DNA from: Acrocarpospora pleiomorpha | GTDB taxonomy: Bacteria; Actinomycetota; Actinomycetes; Streptosporangiales; Streptosporangiaceae | Assembly: GCF_009687885.1 (NCBI RefSeq) | Contig: NZ_BLAF01000011.1 | Span: forward strand, 145,548-209,547 | Reading direction: 5' to 3' | Length of the DNA: 64,000 nucleotides | Shown: piece by piece, positions 24,463 to 35,362 of the stretch | Layout: the number at the start of each line of letters is the position of its first letter | How positions within the stretch are numbered: position 1 is the stretch's first letter | Program-made: the position numbers and the translations under genes | The notes under the pieces: generated by a model | What the model was told of the DNA's origin: nothing | Seen by the model: the letters and a program-made list of their open reading frames with translations, nothing else | The model's database searches: none

Positions 24463-26106
24463 GTGAAAGTAGGTCCTCGGGTGGCCGATCTCCCTGTGTC
24501 CCGGCGTTCCCTTCTGCGCTCCACCGCCCTCATGGGTGGTCTCGCCGCGCTTCCCGGCCTGCTGGCAGCCTGTGGCGGTACCACGCAGCCGAACTCCCAG
24601 AGCGAGCCCGCCAAGAGCCTCGACGTGCTGCGCGTCGCCCTGCCCTCCTCCCTCGGCTCGCTGGATGCGAGCAAGGAGGCCGGAATCATGAACTACGTGG
24701 TCGCCCTCCTCGTGCAGGAGGCCCTGGTCGGCGTCGGCCAGGACGGCGGTCTCCAGCCGTCCCTGGCCGAGTCGTGGACGAGGAGGGACCCCACCACGTA
24801 CGTCTACACGCTGCGCGCCGGGGTCACGTTCTCCGACGGCAGCCCGATGACCGCCGATGACGTCGTCGCCAGCCTCAACCTGCACGCCAAGAAGGGCTCC
24901 ACCACCGCCTTCGCCTACGCCTACGCCAACGTGGCGTCCGTCGAGGCGACCGGCCCCGCGGAGATCACGATCAGGCTGAAGAGTCCCGACGCCTCCTTCG
25001 CCTGGACGCCCTCCCCGGGCACCCTCCTGGTGACCAGCAGGAAGTTCATCGAGGCCACCGGCGAGAAGATCGGCACGCCCGAGGGCAAGCTGCTCGGCAC
25101 CGGGCCCTACAAGGTGGCGGAGTTCGCGCCCGACTCGCACGTCACGCTGGAGCGCAACGACGGCTGGTGGGGCGGCAGGGCGCCGTACGGGCAGATCAAG
25201 ATCGACTTCATCCCGGAGGAGTCCACCCGGCTGCTGGCCATGCGCGGCGACTCGGTGGACGTCGCGCTGAACGTTCCCGCCGAGCAGATCGACCAGTGGA
25301 AGTCCCTCTCCGGCGTCCAGCTCATGACCGCGGGCGACCGCTCCCTGGTCACGCTGGCCTTCAACACCGCCAAGAAGCCCTGGAACGACGTTCACGTCCG
25401 CAGGGCCGTCGCGCACGCCGTGGACCGCGAGGGCATCGTCAGGAGCGTCCTGCGCGGCCACGGCAAGGTCGCCACCACCATCCCCGACCCCGCCCAGTGG
25501 GGCGGCGTCCTGGACCAGGCCGGGGTGACCAGCCTGTACGCGAGCATCCCGCAGGTCGGCTTCGACCTGGCCATGGCCAAGGCGGAGCTGGCGCAGTCGG
25601 CCACCCCCCAGGGGTTCGGCGACACGCTCACCTACCCCAGCAGCGGCCCCCAGCTCGGCCGGGCCGCGCTCACCCTCGCCGAGAACCTCAGCCAGATCGG
25701 CATCACGCTGGAGGTCAAGGAGGTGCCGCTGGAGCAGTGGATCGCCGACCTCGGCAAGCACGCCTCCGGCATCTACCTGGGCTGGTACTTCGCCACCACC
25801 GGCGACCCGGCCGAGTACGTCCAGCAGCTCCTGCACGGCTCGGCCACCGGTGCGAACGGCACCAACATCGCCGAGTACGACAACCCCGAGGTCACCAAGC
25901 TCCTCGACGACGCCAAGGCGAGCACGGACGACGCGGCCAGGGGCAGGCTGCTCGGCGAGGCCCTGGTGAAGTCCGCCGCCGACGTGCCCTACCAGCCGCT
26001 GTGGTGGGGCGAGGCGGCCACCGCCTTCGGCAGGAACGTCACGGCCGGGGGGTTCGGGCCCTACTTCTTCGTCGGCCCGTGGGCGACCGAGATCGCGGCC
26101 CGTTGA
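24463..26106 (+). CDS. Peptide ABC transporter substrate-binding lipoprotein (SBP_bac_5)
   Basis: A 547-residue extracytoplasmic binding protein. The signal has a twin-arginine-like SRRSLLRS followed by a hydrophobic core and the lipobox LLAACG, so it is a lipoprotein, probably Tat-exported. The mature protein has family-5 features: LAESWTRRDPTTYVYTLRAGVTFSDGSPM, FDLAMAKAELAQS and the C-terminal VPYQPLWWGEA. It should deliver oligopeptides (or another family-5 ligand) to the permeases encoded downstream. Its stop overlaps the next gene by one base (TGATG). The start could also be the GTG at 24481. Confidence 0.92.
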   Translation: MKVGPRVADLPVSRRSLLRSTALMGGLAALPGLLAACGGTTQPNSQSEPAKSLDVLRVALPSSLGSLDASKEAGIMNYVVALLVQEALVGVGQDGGLQPSLAESWTRRDPTTYVYTLRAGVTFSDGSPMTADDVVASLNLHAKKGSTTAFAYAYANVASVEATGPAEITIRLKSPDASFAWTPSPGTLLVTSRKFIEATGEKIGTPEGKLLGTGPYKVAEFAPDSHVTLERNDGWWGGRAPYGQIKIDFIPEESTRLLAMRGDSVDVALNVPAEQIDQWKSLSGVQLMTAGDRSLVTLAFNTAKKPWNDVHVRRAVAHAVDREGIVRSVLRGHGKVATTIPDPAQWGGVLDQAGVTSLYASIPQVGFDLAMAKAELAQSATPQGFGDTLTYPSSGPQLGRAALTLAENLSQIGITLEVKEVPLEQWIADLGKHASGIYLGWYFATTGDPAEYVQQLLHGSATGANGTNIAEYDNPEVTKLLDDAKASTDDAARGRLLGEALVKSAADVPYQPLWWGEAATAFGRNVTAGGFGPYFFVGPWATEIAAR

Positions 26107-27947
26107 TGGCCGGACCGCTGGAGGTCCACGACGCGCTGGCCGGGCTGCGCGTCCCCGAGTCGGTGGCGCTGCACCCGGACGGCGAGCACGTGGCCTGCGT
26201 CATCGACGGCCTCGCCCACGTGCTGGGCCCGGACGGCGGGCTGCGGCCGGTGCCCGGCCCGGGCCCGTACACCCTCACCCGCTGGCTCCCTGACGGAGGG
26301 CTGCTCCTGGCCGCGGGCGGCGACCACATCGAGGTCAGGGATGCCGGCCTCGGCCTGGCCTGGCAGGCGCGGGTGGACGGCGAGATCGAAGACCTCATCC
26401 CCGGCGGCGACGGCACGGTCCTGGTCCGGCTGGCCGACCCGGGCAGCGAGCGCGACGGCAGCCACCTGGGGCTGCGCGTGCCCGACCCGTCCGACCCGTT
26501 CGTGCTCGCGCCGGGGAACCGGTTACGGCGGCTGGCCTGGCTCGCCGTCGGCGGCGACACCGCGCCGCGCGCCATCCCGCTGCCCGGCCGGACGGTCTGG
26601 GACGCCGACTGGCGCGAGGGCCGCGTGCTGGCCGTGACCTCCGACGACGAGACCCCGGCCGGGTACTACCGCCCCCGCCTCGACCTGGTCGACGGCGGCG
26701 CGGTCCGCACCCTGTACCGCAGCCGCTGGCAGCTCAACCGGCCCAGGCTCGCCCCCGGCGGCCGGTACGCGGTCGCCGTCGAGGGCCTGTCCATCGTCTC
26801 GGGCCGCGTGCTCCGCGCCGACCTGGACACGGGCGCGATCGAGCCCCTGGGCGACCTGGACGACGTCACCGACCTCGGCTGGCTCGACGCCGAGACGCTC
26901 TGGTTCGCCGGCTGGGCCGGCACCGGCGTGCACGGCGGCCTGCTCGGCGCGGCCGACGGGCAGGTGCTCAGCCGCTGGACCGCCCGGGGCACGCTGAGCG
27001 GGCGCGACGGCCAGCCTTCCCTGTCGGTGGCCGGCCCGCTGGCCGCCGCCTGCTGGGAGACGACCGGCCGGCCGCCCGAGATCGCCGTCGCCGCGGTCAA
27101 GGACGGCGACTGGCGTCCGCGGACCGCGCTCAACGCCCGGCTCGCCCACCTGGCCGTCGAGCAGCGGGAGATCACCTGGACCTCCTCCGACGGCCTGCCG
27201 GTCTCCGGTCTGCTCCTCACCGCACCCGGCGGGGACGGGCCGCGCCCCCTGGTGACGATCGCGCACGGCGGGCCGACCTGGCTGTGGTCCAGCGCGTTCG
27301 CGCCCGGCGAGTTCAACCGGCTCGCCGTGCCGCTCGCCCACGCCGGAGCCGCCGTCCTGCTGCCCAACCCGCGCGGCAGCAGCGGCCGCGGCCAGGACTA
27401 CGCCCGCGCCGTCATCGGCCGGCTCGGCGCGGAGGACTTGGCCGACCTGCTCGCCGGGGTGGACCACCTGGTCGAGACCGGCGTCGCCGACCCCGGCCGG
27501 CTCGCCGTCATGGGACTCAGCTACGGCGGCTACCTGACCGCGTGGGCCACCACCCAGACCCGCATGTTCCGCGCCGCGGTCGTCATGTCCGGAGTATCGG
27601 ACTGGTTGAGCTTCGCCACCGCCAGCAACCTCGCGACCGGCTTCGACCCGCTCTACCACGCGGGAGCCGACCCGTTCACCCCCAGCGGGCGCGAGCGCCT
27701 GGCCGCCCGCTCCCCGATCTACCACGCCGCGGGCTCCGGCACCCCGACCCTCATCCTGCACGGCGACCGCGACCGCACCACCCCGCTCGGCCAGGCCGAG
27801 CAGCTCTACCGCGCATACACCACGGCGGGCGTGCGCACCCAGCTCGTCGTCTACCCTCGGGAAGGCCACGAACTGGTCGAACCCGCCCACCGCAGGGACG
27901 CGGCCGAACGCGTGATCGGCTGGCTGACGGAGAGCGGGGTGCTGTGA
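26106..27947 (+). CDS. S9-family prolyl-oligopeptidase-type peptidase
   Basis: A 613-residue serine peptidase with an N-terminal beta-propeller-like region (about 20-350) and a C-terminal alpha/beta hydrolase domain. Ser is in GLSYGGYLTAW near residue 470, Asp in HGDRDRTTPL near 560, and His in PREGHELVEP near 590. There is no signal peptide, so the enzyme is cytoplasmic and would cut peptides imported by the surrounding transporter. Its start overlaps the binding-protein stop, and the next gene overlaps its stop (GTGA), placing it inside the transport operon. Confidence 0.9.
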   Translation: MAGPLEVHDALAGLRVPESVALHPDGEHVACVIDGLAHVLGPDGGLRPVPGPGPYTLTRWLPDGGLLLAAGGDHIEVRDAGLGLAWQARVDGEIEDLIPGGDGTVLVRLADPGSERDGSHLGLRVPDPSDPFVLAPGNRLRRLAWLAVGGDTAPRAIPLPGRTVWDADWREGRVLAVTSDDETPAGYYRPRLDLVDGGAVRTLYRSRWQLNRPRLAPGGRYAVAVEGLSIVSGRVLRADLDTGAIEPLGDLDDVTDLGWLDAETLWFAGWAGTGVHGGLLGAADGQVLSRWTARGTLSGRDGQPSLSVAGPLAAACWETTGRPPEIAVAAVKDGDWRPRTALNARLAHLAVEQREITWTSSDGLPVSGLLLTAPGGDGPRPLVTIAHGGPTWLWSSAFAPGEFNRLAVPLAHAGAAVLLPNPRGSSGRGQDYARAVIGRLGAEDLADLLAGVDHLVETGVADPGRLAVMGLSYGGYLTAWATTQTRMFRAAVVMSGVSDWLSFATASNLATGFDPLYHAGADPFTPSGRERLAARSPIYHAAGSGTPTLILHGDRDRTTPLGQAEQLYRAYTTAGVRTQLVVYPREGHELVEPAHRRDAAERVIGWLTESGVL

Positions 27948-28900
27948 AGGGCTGGCGTGCCTTCCTGCTGCGCCGGCTCGCCGGCACCGCCGCCGTCGTG
28001 CTCCTGCTCTCGATCGGCGTGTTCGGCCTGCTCTATCTGGCCCCCGGCTCGGTGCAGCAGACCCTGCTCGGCATCCGCCCGGCCACCGCCGAGACCATCG
28101 CCGCCGTCCAGGCCCGCTACCACCTCAACGACCCCGTCGCCGTCCAGTACCTGCGCTGGCTCGGCGGCGTGCTCCGCGGCGACCTGGGCACCTCGATCAG
28201 GACCGGCGTCCCCGTCGCCGACATGCTCGGCCTGCGGTTGCCGCTCACGCTCGCCCTCACCGGCTACGGCACCCTGCTCGCCGCGCTGGCCGGGGTCCCC
28301 CTTGGCGTGCTGGGCGCGCTACGCCGCGGCCGGGCCGCCGACCGGCTGGTGGTGACCGCCGGGGTCGTGGGACTGTCCGCGCCGCCGTTCGCCGTCGGGC
28401 TGCTGCTGCTCGTGGTGTTCGCGCTGGGGCTCGGCTGGTTCCCCGTCTACGGCGCCGGGGAAGGGCTCGCCGACCAGGCCTGGCATCTCACCCTCCCCGC
28501 CGCCGCGCTCGCCGTCGGCGCGGTGGGCATGCTCGTCCGCTTCAGCAGGGCCGCCCTGGTACGCGAGCTGGAGCAGGACTACGTGGTGTTCGCGCGGGCC
28601 CGTGGCCTCGCCGGCCCCGTCGTGCTCGGCTACGCCCTGCGCAACTCGCTCGTGCCGATCCTCACCGCGGCCGGGCTCATCGTGACCGGCATGCTCGCCG
28701 GAACGGTGCTGGTGGAGGTCACCTTCGCGCTGCCGGGGCTGGGGTCGCTGCTGGTCGAGTCGGTGACGTTCAAGGACGTGCCGGTCGTGCAGGCGCTCGC
28801 GCTGCTGCTCACCCTGCTCATCGCCGCGGTCAACCTGCTGGTGGACGTCGGCTACTCGCTCGTGGACCCGCGGGTCCGGCTCGGCGGAGGCCCCTCATGA
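27944..28900 (+). CDS. Peptide ABC transporter permease, DppB type
   Basis: A 318-residue permease with six predicted transmembrane segments. It begins in DppB fashion (FLLRRLAGTAAVVLLLSIGVFGLLYLAPG). The EAA-like loop is LVRELEQDYVVFARARGL with NSLVPILTAAG after it, and the protein ends VDVGYSLVDPRVRL, the standard DppB C-terminus. The GTG start overlaps the peptidase stop (GTGA at 27944), and its own stop overlaps the next start (ATGA at 28897). Confidence 0.93.
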   Translation: MKGWRAFLLRRLAGTAAVVLLLSIGVFGLLYLAPGSVQQTLLGIRPATAETIAAVQARYHLNDPVAVQYLRWLGGVLRGDLGTSIRTGVPVADMLGLRLPLTLALTGYGTLLAALAGVPLGVLGALRRGRAADRLVVTAGVVGLSAPPFAVGLLLLVVFALGLGWFPVYGAGEGLADQAWHLTLPAAALAVGAVGMLVRFSRAALVRELEQDYVVFARARGLAGPVVLGYALRNSLVPILTAAGLIVTGMLAGTVLVEVTFALPGLGSLLVESVTFKDVPVVQALALLLTLLIAAVNLLVDVGYSLVDPRVRLGGGPS

Positions 28901-29721
28901 GGCGGCTCGTGAGGCGGCCACCGCTGTTCGTACTCGCCGCGCTGGCCGTGCTGGCCGGCGCGGGGATCGCCGCCGCGTTCGCGCCCTGGCTGGTGCCCGG
29001 GGCCACCGCGCAGGACCTCATGACCGGCATCATCGGCCCCGGACCCGGCCACCCCCTCGGCACCGACGACCTCGGCCGCGACGTGCTCCAGCTCCTCATC
29101 GCCGGAGCCCGCACCGCGGTCCCCGGCGCGCTCACCGTCGCCGTCGGCTCCATGGTCATCGGCAACCTCCTCGGCCTGGCGGCGGGATACCTCGGCGGCT
29201 GGGTGGACGCCTTGACCATGCGCTGGGCCGACCTGATGTTCTCGCTGCCCGCCCTGCTGGTCGCCATCGTCGTCGCCGGTGTGCTGGGCGGCGGCTACGT
29301 GCTGGCCATCGCGGTGCTCGTCGTACTGTTCGCCCCCACCGACACCCGGGCCGTGCGCGGCGCGGTGCTGGAGCAGCGCCACCGCCCCTACGTCGAGGCG
29401 GCCCTGCTGAAGAACCTCTCCTCCTGGCGCATCATGACCAGGCACATCTGGCCGAACGTCGCCCCGGTCACGCTCGCCTCGGCCTTCGTCAACTTCGCGT
29501 ACGCGCTGGTGTCGCTGTCATCGCTGTCGTTCCTCGGGCTCGGGGTCCCCGCCGGATCGCCCGACTGGGGCCGCACGCTGGCCGACAACCGCACCCAGCT
29601 CATCGCCAACCCCTGGGCGGTCATCGCCCCCGGCCTGGCCATCATGGCCACCGCCGCCGCGCTCAACGTGGTCGGCGACTGGCTGCACGAGCGCGTCGAC
29701 CGGCGCGGAAGGGCACGCTGA
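28897..29721 (+). CDS. Peptide ABC transporter permease, DppC type
   Basis: A 274-residue permease, partner of the upstream DppB-type gene. The periplasmic segment has HPLGTDDLGRDVLQLLIAGARTA, the DppC signature. The EAA loop is VLEQRHRPYVEAALLKNLSSWRI. The C-terminal LSFLGLGVPAGSPDWGRTLAD and NVVGDWLHERVDRR are also typical. Its ATGA start overlap couples it to dppB. Confidence 0.93.
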   Translation: MRRLVRRPPLFVLAALAVLAGAGIAAAFAPWLVPGATAQDLMTGIIGPGPGHPLGTDDLGRDVLQLLIAGARTAVPGALTVAVGSMVIGNLLGLAAGYLGGWVDALTMRWADLMFSLPALLVAIVVAGVLGGGYVLAIAVLVVLFAPTDTRAVRGAVLEQRHRPYVEAALLKNLSSWRIMTRHIWPNVAPVTLASAFVNFAYALVSLSSLSFLGLGVPAGSPDWGRTLADNRTQLIANPWAVIAPGLAIMATAAALNVVGDWLHERVDRRGRAR

Positions 29722-29722
29722 C

Positions 29723-31266
<1,544 letters not shown>

Positions 31267-31270
<4 letters not shown>

Positions 31271-31310
31271 TCCTCGGAGAAGGAGAGCCTAGTCCTCGGA
31301 AAAGGAGAGC
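31267..31310. repeat. 22-bp tandem duplication spanning two stop codons
   Basis: Two directly adjacent 22-bp copies (31267-31288 and 31289-31310), starting CTAGTCCTCGGA, differ at one base. The first copy contains the stop of the transporter ATPase gene. The second is the end of the opposing regulator gene (its last codons and stop). It looks like a recent slippage duplication at the convergent junction. Confidence 0.85.
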
Positions 31311-31882
31311 AAGGTCAGCACCCGGCAGCCTCGCTCGCCGGTGACGTAGACGTGGTCGAGTTCGGCGGCGAAGCGGACCGCGTCCCCCTCGTCCAGGCAC
31401 ACCGACCACGCGCCGGTCTCCACCGTCACCTCGCCCGACACCACGTACGCGTGCTCGACCGACCCAGGCCCGTGCGCGCTCTTGGTGCTGCGCGTCATCG
31501 GCGGCAGGTCGCCTTCGGCCAGCTCGAACCGCCGCCGGTCGGGCGCGGCGAACAGGCTGCGCACCGTGGTCTCGCCCACCGCCACCGTCGTGCCCTCGCC
31601 CCTGCGGATCACCTCGGGCCCGGTCAGATGTACCCGGGTCAGTTCGGCGAACGTCAGCCCGAGCGCGTGGGCCACCCGCGTCAGCACCTCGATGGTGGGG
31701 TTGGCCACCCCCCGCTCGATCTGTGAGATGAGCGCCTTGCTGACCCCGGTCAGCTCGGCCAGTTCCCGCACGCTGAACCCGCGCGCCAGCCGGGTGCGCC
31801 GCAGGTTCCCCGCGATCGCTCCGCGCACGCCTGCCGCGGGCCCGGGCGTCACCGCGAGCACGGGGTTCTTCTCGGGGCGCAC
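31289..31882 (-). CDS. XRE-type regulator with C-terminal cupin domain
   Basis: A 197-residue regulator. The N-terminal HTH (about 22-80) has NLRRTRLARGFSVRELAE, SKALISQIERGVANPTIEVL. A cupin sensor domain (about 110-197) follows, with HAYVVSGEVTVETG and CLDEGDAVRFAAELDHVYV. Such proteins sense small molecules and repress or activate amine, amino-acid or peptide genes. It faces the peptide-import operon tail to tail and is a plausible regulator of it. The last codons sit in the second copy of a tandem duplication. Confidence 0.9.
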   Translation of the reverse strand: MRPEKNPVLAVTPGPAAGVRGAIAGNLRRTRLARGFSVRELAELTGVSKALISQIERGVANPTIEVLTRVAHALGLTFAELTRVHLTGPEVIRRGEGTTVAVGETTVRSLFAAPDRRRFELAEGDLPPMTRSTKSAHGPGSVEHAYVVSGEVTVETGAWSVCLDEGDAVRFAAELDHVYVTGERGCRVLTLLSFSED

Positions 31883-31938
31883 GTGATGGGTTCCTCCCTG
31901 TGTGGAATCTCACCCCATCATGCCGGACGAAACGAACA

Positions 31939-31971
31939 CGGCGGCACTCTCCTTCTTGGGGAGTGCCGCCG
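31939..31971. terminator. Terminator of the ebo-type operon
   Basis: A 14-bp stem (CGGCGGCACTCTCC with GGGGAGTGCCGCCG, one G.T pair) and a 5-base loop lie about 20 bases beyond the stop of the last gene of the minus-strand operon. Confidence 0.7.
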
Positions 31972-31989
31972 CAGCTCGGCGAGGGTGGT

Positions 31990-33363
31990 TCAGTTTGACG
32001 TTCTGAGTCCGGCGAGACGCAGGAGCAGGTCTTTCACGTCGGTGGCCGCGTAGGTTCCTTGATCCAAGGATGCGTCGGAGAGCAGGACTGGGCCGTCGAG
32101 TGGGTCGTCGGGGAGGCGGCCGTGGCTGCCTCGTACGCAGGAGGGGTCCAAGGGGACGACGGGCATCGTGTAGCGGAAGCCGAGTTCCTTTTTGGCCAGG
32201 GCGAGGCCCGCTTTGGCTTTGACCCAGCGGTCTTGGGGGTTGAGGAAGAGTTCGGCGGGGTCGTAGCCGGGTTTGCGGTGGATGTCGACGCCGCGGGCGA
32301 AGTCGGGGGCTTGGGCGTCGTTGAGCCAGTAGTAGTAGGTGAACCAGGCGTCGGGGTCGGCGATGGCGACGAGTTCGCCGGCGCGGGAGTGGTCGAGGCC
32401 GAAGGCGGCTTTGCCGTCGGCGTCGAGGACCTGGTCGACGCCGGGGAGGGCGGAGATGAGCTTGCGCACGGCGGGGGTGTCGGATTCGTCGCGCACGTAT
32501 ATATGGGCGAGCTGGTGGTCGGCGACGGCGAAGGCGCGGGAGGTCCAGGGGTCGAGGTATTCCATGCCCGCCTGGCGGTAGACCGACAGCAAGCCCTCCT
32601 CGCGGAGAGCGCGGTTGATGTCGATGGGCCGGGAGACGTCGACGATGCCGTACTCGGACAGGACGACGGTGGTCGCGCCCGAAGCGGAGGCGTCGTCCAG
32701 CAGGGGGCCGAGGGCTTGGTCGACGTCGCGGGCGGCGGCGATGGCCTCGGGTCCTGAGGGGCCGAAACGCTGGAGGTCGTAGTCGAGGTGGGGGACGTAG
32801 ACGAGGGTGAGGTCGGGGCGTTCGTTGGTGAGGATGCGGCGGGCTGCGGCGATGATCCAGCGGCTGGATGCGATGCCTGCTTTGGGGCCCCAGTAGGAGA
32901 AGAGGGGGAAGCGGCCGAGTTCGCGAGTCAGGTCGACGCGGAGTTCTGGTGGGGTTGTGTAGCAGTCGGGGGATTTGCGGCCGTCGGCGTGGTAGATCGG
33001 GCGGGGGGTTATGGCGATTTCGGTGGCGGCGCCCATGGCGTACCACCAGCAGATGTTGGCGACTTTGTAGTCGGGTTTGACGGCGCGGGCGTCGTCCCAG
33101 ATCTTGGGGCCTTCGACGAGGCCGTTGTGCTGGCGCCAGAGCAGGACTTCGCCGAGGTCGCGGAAGTACCAGCCGTTGCCGACGATGCCGTGGTCGCGTG
33201 GGGGTCTGCCGGTGAGCAGGGTCGACTGCACGGAGCAGGTGACGGCGGGGAGCACGGTTCCCAGGGTGGCGGGGCTGCCGAGTCCGCGCAGGTTGGGCAT
33301 GTGGTCGAGCAGCCGGGGGGTGAGCCCGACCACGTCGATGACCACCAGAGGCTTGACTGTCAT
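31990..33363 (-). CDS. Alkaline phosphatase superfamily (nucleotide pyrophosphatase/phosphodiesterase type), EboF-like
   Basis: A 457-residue phosphodiesterase-type protein. The first metal ligand lies in VVIDVVGL (residue about 8). The nucleophile Thr is in PAVTCSVQSTLLTGRPPRDHGI. Further metal ligands appear in VPHLDYDLQRFGP and LSEYGIVDV, with a late His in DIHRKPGYDP. It is probably cytoplasmic, as no signal peptide is visible. It is the last gene of seven overlapping genes, its ATG overlapping the EboE-like stop (ATGA). In other ebo clusters a protein of this family is EboF. The substrate may be a phosphorylated or nucleotide-linked intermediate of the pathway; that is inference. Confidence 0.88.
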   Translation of the reverse strand: MTVKPLVVIDVVGLTPRLLDHMPNLRGLGSPATLGTVLPAVTCSVQSTLLTGRPPRDHGIVGNGWYFRDLGEVLLWRQHNGLVEGPKIWDDARAVKPDYKVANICWWYAMGAATEIAITPRPIYHADGRKSPDCYTTPPELRVDLTRELGRFPLFSYWGPKAGIASSRWIIAAARRILTNERPDLTLVYVPHLDYDLQRFGPSGPEAIAAARDVDQALGPLLDDASASGATTVVLSEYGIVDVSRPIDINRALREEGLLSVYRQAGMEYLDPWTSRAFAVADHQLAHIYVRDESDTPAVRKLISALPGVDQVLDADGKAAFGLDHSRAGELVAIADPDAWFTYYYWLNDAQAPDFARGVDIHRKPGYDPAELFLNPQDRWVKAKAGLALAKKELGFRYTMPVVPLDPSCVRGSHGRLPDDPLDGPVLLSDASLDQGTYAATDVKDLLLRLAGLRTSN

Positions 33364-34514
33364 GCCTCCTCCTTCAGGCCGAGGTTGATCAGGCGGTCGC
33401 GGATCCAGGCGAGTTCGTTGGCGATCCCCTCGACCAGGGCTTCCCGCGTGCGGGGGCGCCGGTCGGGTGGGAGGGTCTGCCAGGTGTACGTCTCCGCCTC
33501 GATGTGGTGGGTACGGGCGACTGGCCCGCCGAGAACCGCCCGGAATGTGTCGTCGAGGACGTCCTGCGTGGAGCCCAGTGGTGCGGTGGGAGCGGAGTGC
33601 AGGGGCACGTGGAAGTGCACGCGCCACGGTGACGTTCCCGGCAGACCGCCGCCCAGCGCCTCCCCTAGGTCGTCCGTGCCTGGTGTGCCCTGTTCGCGGG
33701 TTTGATGAAGGAATCGCGGTTCGTCGAAGGCGGCGAGTTCGTCGTGCGCGATGCCGGGGTCGTCGATTCGCAGGGCGCAGGACGCCTGCATCTTGATGAT
33801 CGGCAGCCCGGCCGCGTCCAGCCGGCCGAGTGCCTCGAACGGATCCTCGAACCCGACAGCCAGATGGCAAGTGTCCAGACATAGACCCAGATAGTCCGGA
33901 TCCAGGCCGGTCAAATGTGCGGCTGCCTGCGTGGTCGTCTCGATCACGCAGCCGGGCTCGGGCTCGAAGCCGACCCTGATCGTCCGCCCGGTCGCCTCGG
34001 CCAGGGACGCGAGCCCGTCCCGCAGCCGGTCCAGGTTCCGCGCGGCCGTGGCGGCTTGCTCGGCCGACCACGGCGTACGCCAAGCCAGCGGCAACGTGGA
34101 AATACTCCCGGCGACGACGTCATCGGGAAGCAACCCCGTCAGCAGCTTGGCCAGATCGAGCGTGTAGTCGAGGCGTTCGTCCGACGTCCAGTCCGGCTGG
34201 TAGACGCGCAACTTGGCGGACGCCTCATCATGGAACCCCCGATACGGGAACCCATTGAGGGTCACCACCTCAAGGCCCTCCCGATCGAGGGCCGCGCGAA
34301 GCCGTACAGGTTCGGCGGGGCTGGCGGCCAGCGCGTCGGCGACCGGGCGGGACAGCCAGAGCCCGACGCCGAGCCGGGACACGCCCAGCTTGCGCCGCAC
34401 CGGACCGGCGTAGTCGCGGAGCTGGGCGAGCACCCCGGCGAGATCCTCGGCCGGATGCACGTTCGTGCAGTAGGCGAGGTGCACGGTGGAACCGTCCTGG
34501 TGGCGGAACCTCAC
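33360..34514 (-). CDS. eboE: EboE-type TIM-barrel protein (sugar-phosphate isomerase family)
   Basis: A 384-residue TIM-barrel protein of the metabolite traffic protein EboE type. It opens with VHLAYCTNVHPAEDLAGVL and has NGFPYRGFHDE, GFEPEPGCVIETT and LGLCLDTCHLAVGFEDP, which supply the acidic and His metal ligands of xylose-isomerase-like barrels. The GTG start overlaps the EboB-like stop (GTGA at 34511), and its stop overlaps the phosphatase gene. The reaction is not known for the family; ebo genes have been linked to movement of a metabolite precursor across the membrane in cyanobacteria. Confidence 0.85.
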   Translation of the reverse strand: MRFRHQDGSTVHLAYCTNVHPAEDLAGVLAQLRDYAGPVRRKLGVSRLGVGLWLSRPVADALAASPAEPVRLRAALDREGLEVVTLNGFPYRGFHDEASAKLRVYQPDWTSDERLDYTLDLAKLLTGLLPDDVVAGSISTLPLAWRTPWSAEQAATAARNLDRLRDGLASLAEATGRTIRVGFEPEPGCVIETTTQAAAHLTGLDPDYLGLCLDTCHLAVGFEDPFEALGRLDAAGLPIIKMQASCALRIDDPGIAHDELAAFDEPRFLHQTREQGTPGTDDLGEALGGGLPGTSPWRVHFHVPLHSAPTAPLGSTQDVLDDTFRAVLGGPVARTHHIEAETYTWQTLPPDRRPRTREALVEGIANELAWIRDRLINLGLKEEA

Positions 34515-35362
34515 GGCGCCACTCCCCGCTTGATGGTGTTCCCTGCGTAGTCGGCGGCCGGGCTGACCTCGTCGAGTTCGAGCCGCCCGCTCTGCCCGTA
34601 GAAGGCGACGGGGTTGGCCCAGAGGACCTTGTCCACGTCCTGCTCGGTGAAGCCGTCGGCCAGCATGGCGTCCCCGACCGCCCGGGTCTTCAGCGGGTCG
34701 CTGTGACCCCAGTCGGCGGCCGAATTCACCAGAACCCGGTCGGTGCCGTACAGACGGAGCAGAGCGATCATCCGGTGCACGTCCATCTTCGTGTCCGGAT
34801 AGACGGAGAAGCCGGACCAGCAGCCGCTGTCGGCCACCGCTTCGGCGGTCATCTCGTTGAGGTGGTCGACCAGGATCATCTCCGGCGGCAGGCCCGAGTC
34901 CTTCACGACGTCGAGAGTCCGGCGGGTTCCCGCCGCTTTGTCCCGATGCGGGGTGTGCACCAGGACCGGCAGTTCGTGGTCGAGGGCCAGCGCCAGCTGA
35001 GCTTGGAGCACCTCGTCCTCGGCGGGGGTCATCTCGTCGTAGCCGACCTCGCCGACCGCGACCACCCGATCCTTGGCCAGGTAACGCGGCAGCAGGTCGA
35101 GCACGCCGCGCAGCCGGGGGTCGTTGGCCTCCTTGGGATTGAGGGCGATCGCGCAGTGATGGGCGATCCCATACTGCGCCGCCCGGTACGGCTCCCACCC
35201 GAGCAGCCCGTCGAAGTAGTCGGCGAAGGTCCCCGGCGAGGTACGCGGCTGCCCCAGCCAGAACGCGGGCTCGACCAGTGCGCGCACCCCGGCGTCGTAC
35301 ATGCGGCGGTAGTCGTCGGTGGTTCGCGAGGTCATGTGGATGTGCGGGTCGAAGATTCGCAT
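34511..35362 (-). CDS. eboB: EboB-type TatD-family metal-dependent hydrolase
   Basis: A 283-residue TatD-like amidohydrolase. The HxH motif is in FDPHIHMTSRT at residue about 7. The carboxylate ligand is in VAVGEVGYDEMTPAE, His in VLVHTPHRDK and LVDHLNE, and Asp in NSAADWGHSDPL. It is cytoplasmic. The family hydrolyses phosphoester- or amide-like bonds, but the ebo-type substrate is unknown. The start codon overlaps the EboA-like stop by one base (TGATG at 35362). Confidence 0.88.
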   Translation of the reverse strand: MRIFDPHIHMTSRTTDDYRRMYDAGVRALVEPAFWLGQPRTSPGTFADYFDGLLGWEPYRAAQYGIAHHCAIALNPKEANDPRLRGVLDLLPRYLAKDRVVAVGEVGYDEMTPAEDEVLQAQLALALDHELPVLVHTPHRDKAAGTRRTLDVVKDSGLPPEMILVDHLNEMTAEAVADSGCWSGFSVYPDTKMDVHRMIALLRLYGTDRVLVNSAADWGHSDPLKTRAVGDAMLADGFTEQDVDKVLWANPVAFYGQSGRLELDEVSPAADYAGNTIKRGVAP